Shown here one piece after another: positions 6,401 through 9,042 of a stretch of DNA of 9,042 bases. Location: NCBI GenBank assembly GCA_040758525.1, contig JBFLVQ010000391.1:1-9042 (forward strand), given 5' to 3'. Each line of letters opens with the position of its first letter. The first letter of the stretch is position 1. The translations under genes and the position numbers were made by a program. The notes below the pieces were generated by a model that was not told where the DNA came from, did no database searches, and was given only the letters and a program-made list of their open reading frames with translations. Source of the DNA: JBFLVQ01 sp040758525. GTDB taxonomy: Bacteria; Acidobacteriota; Blastocatellia; Chloracidobacteriales; JADJPF01.

Positions 6401-7158
6401 CCAGTGAGCAGTTCGTAAAAGATCACTCCTAAACTATAGATGTCAGAATGGTGATCTAACTCCTCACCGCGCACCTGTTCTAGTGACATATAACCGAGTG
6501 TACCAACCACTGTACCCTTACTGGTCAATTCACCTTCAAGATGCGATTGTCCTTTCATTGTCTTGGCAATACCAAAATCGACTACTTTGACAAACTCTCC
6601 TCCACCTTTAAGCTGCTGCAGAATTATATTTGAAGGCTTAAGATCACGGTGAATCAGCCCTGCGTTATGAGCTGCAGTAACTGCTGCACAGACGGGTTGG
6701 AAGATCTCTAGCGCACGTTCAAGACTAAAAGTGCCATACTTTTTCAACTCTTGGGAAAGCGTAGGACCTTCCAGATACTCCATTACCAGAAAAGGTAGAT
6801 CCTCTTTAGTAACGCCAAAATCGTAAATCTGAACAACATTAGGATGGCTGGCAGAAGCTGCCAAACGTGCTTCCATCTCAAAGCGAGTCAAGGATTCTGG
6901 ATCGCTTGCGACAGTACGGTTCATCACTTTTACTGCCGCTTGATCACCAATATGTATTCTCTCGGCAAGATAAACCACCGCCATGCCACCAGCACCGAGT
7001 TCATGTAAAATCCGATAACGGTCAGCAAGTAATAAGGTATCATCGATCTTGGGTGTCGATTCTTCCGATTTATACTCTTCTAAGGGAGTAAAATCATACA
7101 GACAACGCTGACGATTTAAGCCGTCATACAAAGTCTGACACACGGGACAAACCAGCAT
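3481..7158 (-). CDS. Soluble Ser/Thr protein kinase with AAA/STAND-like ATPase and TPR tail
   Basis: The 1225-residue protein phosphorylates Ser/Thr on unknown targets. Residues 1-25 hold C4-x-x-C7 and C19, a probable N-terminal zinc ribbon. The kinase spans about 48-318: Gly loop GAGGMAVV (55-62), ATP lysine K77, catalytic HRDLKPSN (170-177), DFG (194-196), HSDIYSLG (237-244). The APE region reads MSLEQ, with Leu where Pro is usual. An ATPase follows at about 366-640: Walker A AEPGVGKS (396-403), Walker B VFLFDDLH (525-532). Residues about 770-1200 are helical repeats of the TPR type (for example AEVYWALGTVLEGLGDKERA). No membrane span is seen, so it should be cytosolic; the layout resembles the PknK/AfsK-related regulators and large acidobacterial kinases. 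The ATG at 7158 has AAGGA 6 bases upstream. The downstream neighbour is the metalloprotease; the upstream neighbour is the 54-residue gene. Kinase call certain; TPR input role inferred. Confidence 0.95.
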   Translation of the reverse strand: MLVCPVCQTLYDGLNRQRCLYDFTPLEEYKSEESTPKIDDTLLLADRYRILHELGAGGMAVVYLAERIHIGDQAAVKVMNRTVASDPESLTRFEMEARLAASASHPNVVQIYDFGVTKEDLPFLVMEYLEGPTLSQELKKYGTFSLERALEIFQPVCAAVTAAHNAGLIHRDLKPSNIILQQLKGGGEFVKVVDFGIAKTMKGQSHLEGELTSKGTVVGTLGYMSLEQVRGEELDHHSDIYSLGVIFYELLTGQLPFQANNTAQMLVAMAKEQPRSLKGLRPDIPTRIELAVFQALSKNRNERQHSAAEFAQQLVDATVRARPIFVPRHTGDELAKELAIATRANTDNLTAVSRWHGVAGTLNLDCCLGRERELELLKESFLQVAQGQSQPIAIVAEPGVGKSHLILQYQRWLEQESAVVLPARFYDYGGSQLAPYQVFLDTLRACLLGERLPPITQKLDADALKQQTQGSVTAQLAEIIQFKTGITLPGEAFTTEALADTTDKWRVFEAITEIYKRIARSSPLVFLFDDLHFADSLSLELLAYIIRNTAGLRIQVVATALTEAAKIPGQPLRDWFTKQVGQGNYRELMLTGLPRSEAESLLSAIFGHIQITETAIDYLWNETQGYPLYLIELIEHLMVVGKIERTSQGWRCDWIGQLEVPPSVNSLVNTRLRIFSQEALDVFKHASVIGDEFDFDTLARVVGIEEDDLDSILREGILGWVIKETPNALGDFYRFHHSMLRRALYNSMAKANRRRVHTQVAKALEKLHGTKKDRVIGQIAYHYYWGGEWQQAFEPALRAGEIARKRESFNEAVRYFHYGREALEQLQSAAIATNAKLEGKLRTGLAETLILLNKFEEAEGEITRIFELASRQQDLLLRAWGEFLASRLKRSRGDFQRSVELARLGLESIENTSQPDLELHRRLLQQLGYTLWATGQLDAACEPLVKAVELSKAAGDSRPGGWALSFLGLVHCYRGNGTLGLELSENGLRLLRSSSDKVSELYAWERIGIVCSMLGDQDRASYYFESGIELARTIGYKPQQIGLMVNLGEAYRLKGNLPQAEQVYNQALAIARQIEESYVEALCLQNLGLVAITRKQFSEAERLLERALELFHVQNQQNQEAEVYWALGTVLEGLGDKERALVWYQQASTLCQKLSYLDYQWRALLGQANMLVALDRRNEARQAITAAVAIVEQLRKQLPDWANLKLFQEDKQPVYDLLTILETAS

Positions 7159-7193
7159 TCTTGATCCTTTGAGTTAAGTATCTGGATTTAATT

Positions 7194-7199
7194 ATTATA
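7194..7199 (-). promoter_or_regulatory. Candidate -10 element for the kinase gene
   Basis: The minus strand carries an exact TATAAT here, preceded by an overlapping GATAAT (7199-7204), 35 bases before the kinase ATG. A transcript starting about 7 bases downstream would have a leader of roughly 28 bases with the AAGGA site inside it. No good -35 hexamer lies 16-18 bases upstream, and the area is AT-rich, so chance remains possible. The rest of the 116-base gap between 7159 and 7274 shows nothing else. Confidence 0.35.
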
Positions 7200-7274
7200 T
7201 TATCACTAAAAGTAAAGGTGGAAAAAGAGATTGGTGAATTGCTAGGGTGGTTTTTGAACTTATCTAAACAGTCC

Positions 7275-7439
7275 TCAACTATCATCCATCTTGTTCCACT
7301 GCTTACGGTGCTTAGGTTGTAAGAGTTGCTTGCGTTTTTTATTCTGCATCTGCTGAGTCGGCCTATGTACACCGGTACGCAGAGATTTAATAAGATCCAA
7401 CTGGGTAATCTTGCCGGCTTTATGCTTCCCTTTCTTCAT
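7275..7439 (-). CDS. Small highly basic protein, 54 aa, unknown function
   Basis: I do not recognise this protein. The ATG at 7437-7439 is chosen over an in-frame ATG at 7478 because AGGAGA lies 7 bases upstream, whereas the earlier start has no such site. The 54 residues begin MKKGKHKAGKITQLDLIKSL, with one short hydrophobic helix (ITQLDLIKSL), then a Lys/Arg/Gln/His-rich tail, about a third of it basic. Such composition suggests nucleic-acid or ribosome binding, but that is inference. There is no Cys pair, signal peptide or membrane segment. It sits between the TPR gene (124 bases upstream) and the kinase gene (116 bases downstream) on the same strand. The strong ribosome site and the compact ORF support it as real. 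A larger overlapping ORF at 7124-7372 in another frame is judged spurious. Confidence 0.6.
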   Translation of the reverse strand: MKKGKHKAGKITQLDLIKSLRTGVHRPTQQMQNKKRKQLLQPKHRKQWNKMDDS

Positions 7440-7446
7440 AGATAAT

Positions 7447-7452
7447 TCTCCT
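7447..7452 (-). promoter_or_regulatory. Ribosome binding site deciding the 54-aa start
   Basis: The minus strand reads AGGAGA with a 7-base spacer to the ATG at 7439. The in-frame ATG at 7478 lies upstream of this site and would add 13 residues with no ribosome site of its own. The 124-base gap to the TPR gene holds only weak -35/-10 candidates. Confidence 0.65.
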
Positions 7453-7563
7453 AAAACATTTCGATAGTCTATGTCCATAATTAGACAATATCCTAATACG
7501 TAGTAGAGAAGCTATAAAGACTAACTTTTTAAATATCTAATTGTTGAGATCGCTGGTAGGTAG

Positions 7564-9042
7564 TTACAGAAGGGTCTTTATTTTCTGATAGAGTTTTGCT
7601 GCCCGTGTTGCATCAAGTTCGCGTAGCGCTTCATACTGCTTCTTGACATTATATTTATCGCGTTTCTTAAAGAAACAGAGGGCAAGATTAAAACGAGCCA
7701 GGACAAATTGTGACTCTAGCTCAATCGCCTTCTCAAAACGTTCGATTGCACTATCAAGATCGCCCATCTTAAAGTAACAGAGACCTAAATTATTATGTGC
7801 TTCTGCATAATTAGGTCGTACTTTAAGAGCCGCTTCATATTCGACTAGACCTTGCTTATACTGATTGCTGTCACAATAAAGCAGCCCCATTGTGTTATGA
7901 GCCTCAGGTAGTTTGGCATCGATTGCCAACGCCTGTGCACAGGCCTCTTTGGCTTCTTGCATCATTGCTTGGGAACGGTAATTAAGAGCTAGATAGTTAT
8001 ATGCAATCGCATAATCAGGTTTGATACGTAGCGCTTCTTTGAGTACATATCCAGCCTCTTGGAATTGGCCTTTAGCACGATAGACCTGGCCTAACAAACA
8101 GTAGGCTTGTGGGTAATCGGCACGTGCCTTCAAAGCTTGCTGACAAGAACTGATCGCCTCATCAGCATGCCCTACACGAAACTGGACATTTGCCATCCCC
8201 AAATAAGCTTCTGGATAGTTTGGCCGTACTCGTAATGCCCTGGTAAAAGCCTCGAAGGCTCGATCAAAATCGCCCAACTCTATCAGCGCCAAACCAATTG
8301 TATGATAGGCTTCGGGAATAACACGATCAATTTTAATCGCTTCACGAGCGGTCATAGCGGCATCTTCAAAGCGACCTATCTTAAGAAATGCCCGACCTAG
8401 ATTGGAATAAGCATCCGCCATGGCGGGCTGTAATTTGAGCGCCTTTTCCAGCGCAGCAATCGCTTTTTGGTTCTCGCCCCGCTCAAGCAGAAGTTGCCCC
8501 ATAAGGTTATAAGCCTCAGGAAATTGTCCATCCAATCTTAGCGCACGTTCACACTCCTCTATTGCCTGGTTAATATGGCCTTTTTTCGCCAGTGCCTGTG
8601 CTGACAAGAGAAGAGTCTGGGCAGGAGAACTATTTTGTGAGGGCGAAGCATTGGCAGGACTGGCCTTACCAGGCTTGCGCGGTTCTCCTACGCCTGCCGA
8701 CATCCCTATTAAGCTAGGTGATGCAGGGACAGTTGATGCAGACTGTTGTGGCTCTGCTTGAGCATGGGCAGATTGATTAAATACCTTGGGCGCACGCGAC
8801 GAATTATCTTCATTATTTGACTCAGCCTTTTTCGCTACTCGCTCAGCATCAACACTCTTTTCTGTAGGCTTTCTAGACAATTTCATAGAAGGCTTACTAG
8901 AAGTTCCTGAGGTAGGCTGCTGTTTTAGTATCTGTGGTGTAGGAGGAGGTGAAATAGGACTAGAGACACGTCGGTTCTCTCGTACCGCCTTCTTCTCTTC
9001 ATTCTCGCTTCCTTTAGCCTGTTTGCGATTTGATTTAACTGG
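7564..9042 (-). CDS. Ten-repeat TPR protein with disordered N-terminus, 5' end outside window
   Basis: The reading frame is open to the right edge, giving at least 492 residues. An in-frame ATG at 8886 lacks a ribosome site, and translation upstream of it continues in the same Lys/Pro/Ser-rich style (PPPTPQILKQQPTSGTSSKP), so the real start probably lies outside the window. Counting from the 8886 Met, residues 1-90 are disordered and basic to Pro/Ser-rich. Residues 91-430 are ten contiguous 34-residue TPR units with no insertions (bases 7597-8616), most beginning AYNLMG-, AYSNLG- or AHNNLG-like; the tenth is degenerate. A short basic helix ends the protein. TPR arrays bind proteins, so this is probably a scaffold or adaptor. 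No enzyme domain is seen in the visible part, but a kinase or other domain could precede it. It lies upstream of the basic-protein and kinase genes on the same strand. Confidence 0.93.
   Translation of the reverse strand, partial: PVKSNRKQAKGSENEEKKAVRENRRVSSPISPPPTPQILKQQPTSGTSSKPSMKLSRKPTEKSVDAERVAKKAESNNEDNSSRAPKVFNQSAHAQAEPQQSASTVPASPSLIGMSAGVGEPRKPGKASPANASPSQNSSPAQTLLLSAQALAKKGHINQAIEECERALRLDGQFPEAYNLMGQLLLERGENQKAIAALEKALKLQPAMADAYSNLGRAFLKIGRFEDAAMTAREAIKIDRVIPEAYHTIGLALIELGDFDRAFEAFTRALRVRPNYPEAYLGMANVQFRVGHADEAISSCQQALKARADYPQAYCLLGQVYRAKGQFQEAGYVLKEALRIKPDYAIAYNYLALNYRSQAMMQEAKEACAQALAIDAKLPEAHNTMGLLYCDSNQYKQGLVEYEAALKVRPNYAEAHNNLGLCYFKMGDLDSAIERFEKAIELESQFVLARFNLALCFFKKRDKYNVKKQYEALRELDATRAAKLYQKIKTLL

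Noticed and set aside
7124..7372. 82-codon minus-strand frame overlapping the basic-protein gene and the kinase start
   Set aside because: It conflicts with two better-supported genes, has no suitable ribosome site, and crosses the kinase promoter region.

Overview
The window looks like a bacterial chromosome segment of ordinary accessory or signalling content. Genes have Shine-Dalgarno starts, TTG is used as a start codon at least once, and the base composition leans AT by eye. The centrepiece is a soluble Hanks-type Ser/Thr kinase with an N-terminal zinc-ribbon-like Cys motif, a STAND/AAA-like ATPase and a TPR tail. Next to it are a long TPR protein and a membrane-linked redoxin. This mix is common in Acidobacteriota (for example Blastocatellia) and in some other kinase-rich lineages such as Obscuribacterales or Myxococcota. 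The taxon is an inference I cannot confirm. I see no tRNA, rRNA, insertion sequence, phage gene or CRISPR array.

Layout, left to right: (1) bases 1-823, minus strand, the first 274 residues of a thioredoxin-fold protein with a CxxC site and C-terminal membrane segments, cut by the left edge. (2) A 156-base divergent intergenic region. (3) 980-1231, plus strand, an 83-residue coiled-coil-like protein and the only plus-strand gene; its stop overlaps the stop of the next gene inside a TTAA tetramer. (4) 1228-1779, minus, a 183-residue protein I do not recognise. (5) 1801-1828, a strong hairpin in its leader. (6) 1865-3361, minus, a putative HExxH zinc metalloprotease with eight perfect GYHVGG repeats. 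(7) 3362-3480, an intergenic region holding two TTGCGCAA palindromes and an inverted repeat. (8) 3481-7158, minus, the 1225-residue kinase-ATPase-TPR protein. (9) 7275-7439, minus, a 54-residue very basic protein. (10) 7564-9042, minus, a ten-repeat TPR protein whose 5' end lies outside the window.

Five consecutive genes run on the minus strand from the right edge to 1228. They could form one loose transcription unit, but the gaps of about 85-125 bases, the candidate promoter before the kinase and the hairpins suggest several units. The kinase-ATPase-TPR protein probably senses a ligand or partner through its TPR tail and couples this to phosphorylation. The TPR protein could be a scaffold or partner. 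No target can be read from the sequence. The most unusual item is the metalloprotease with its histidine/glycine/tyrosine repeat, followed by an unknown gene with a structured leader.
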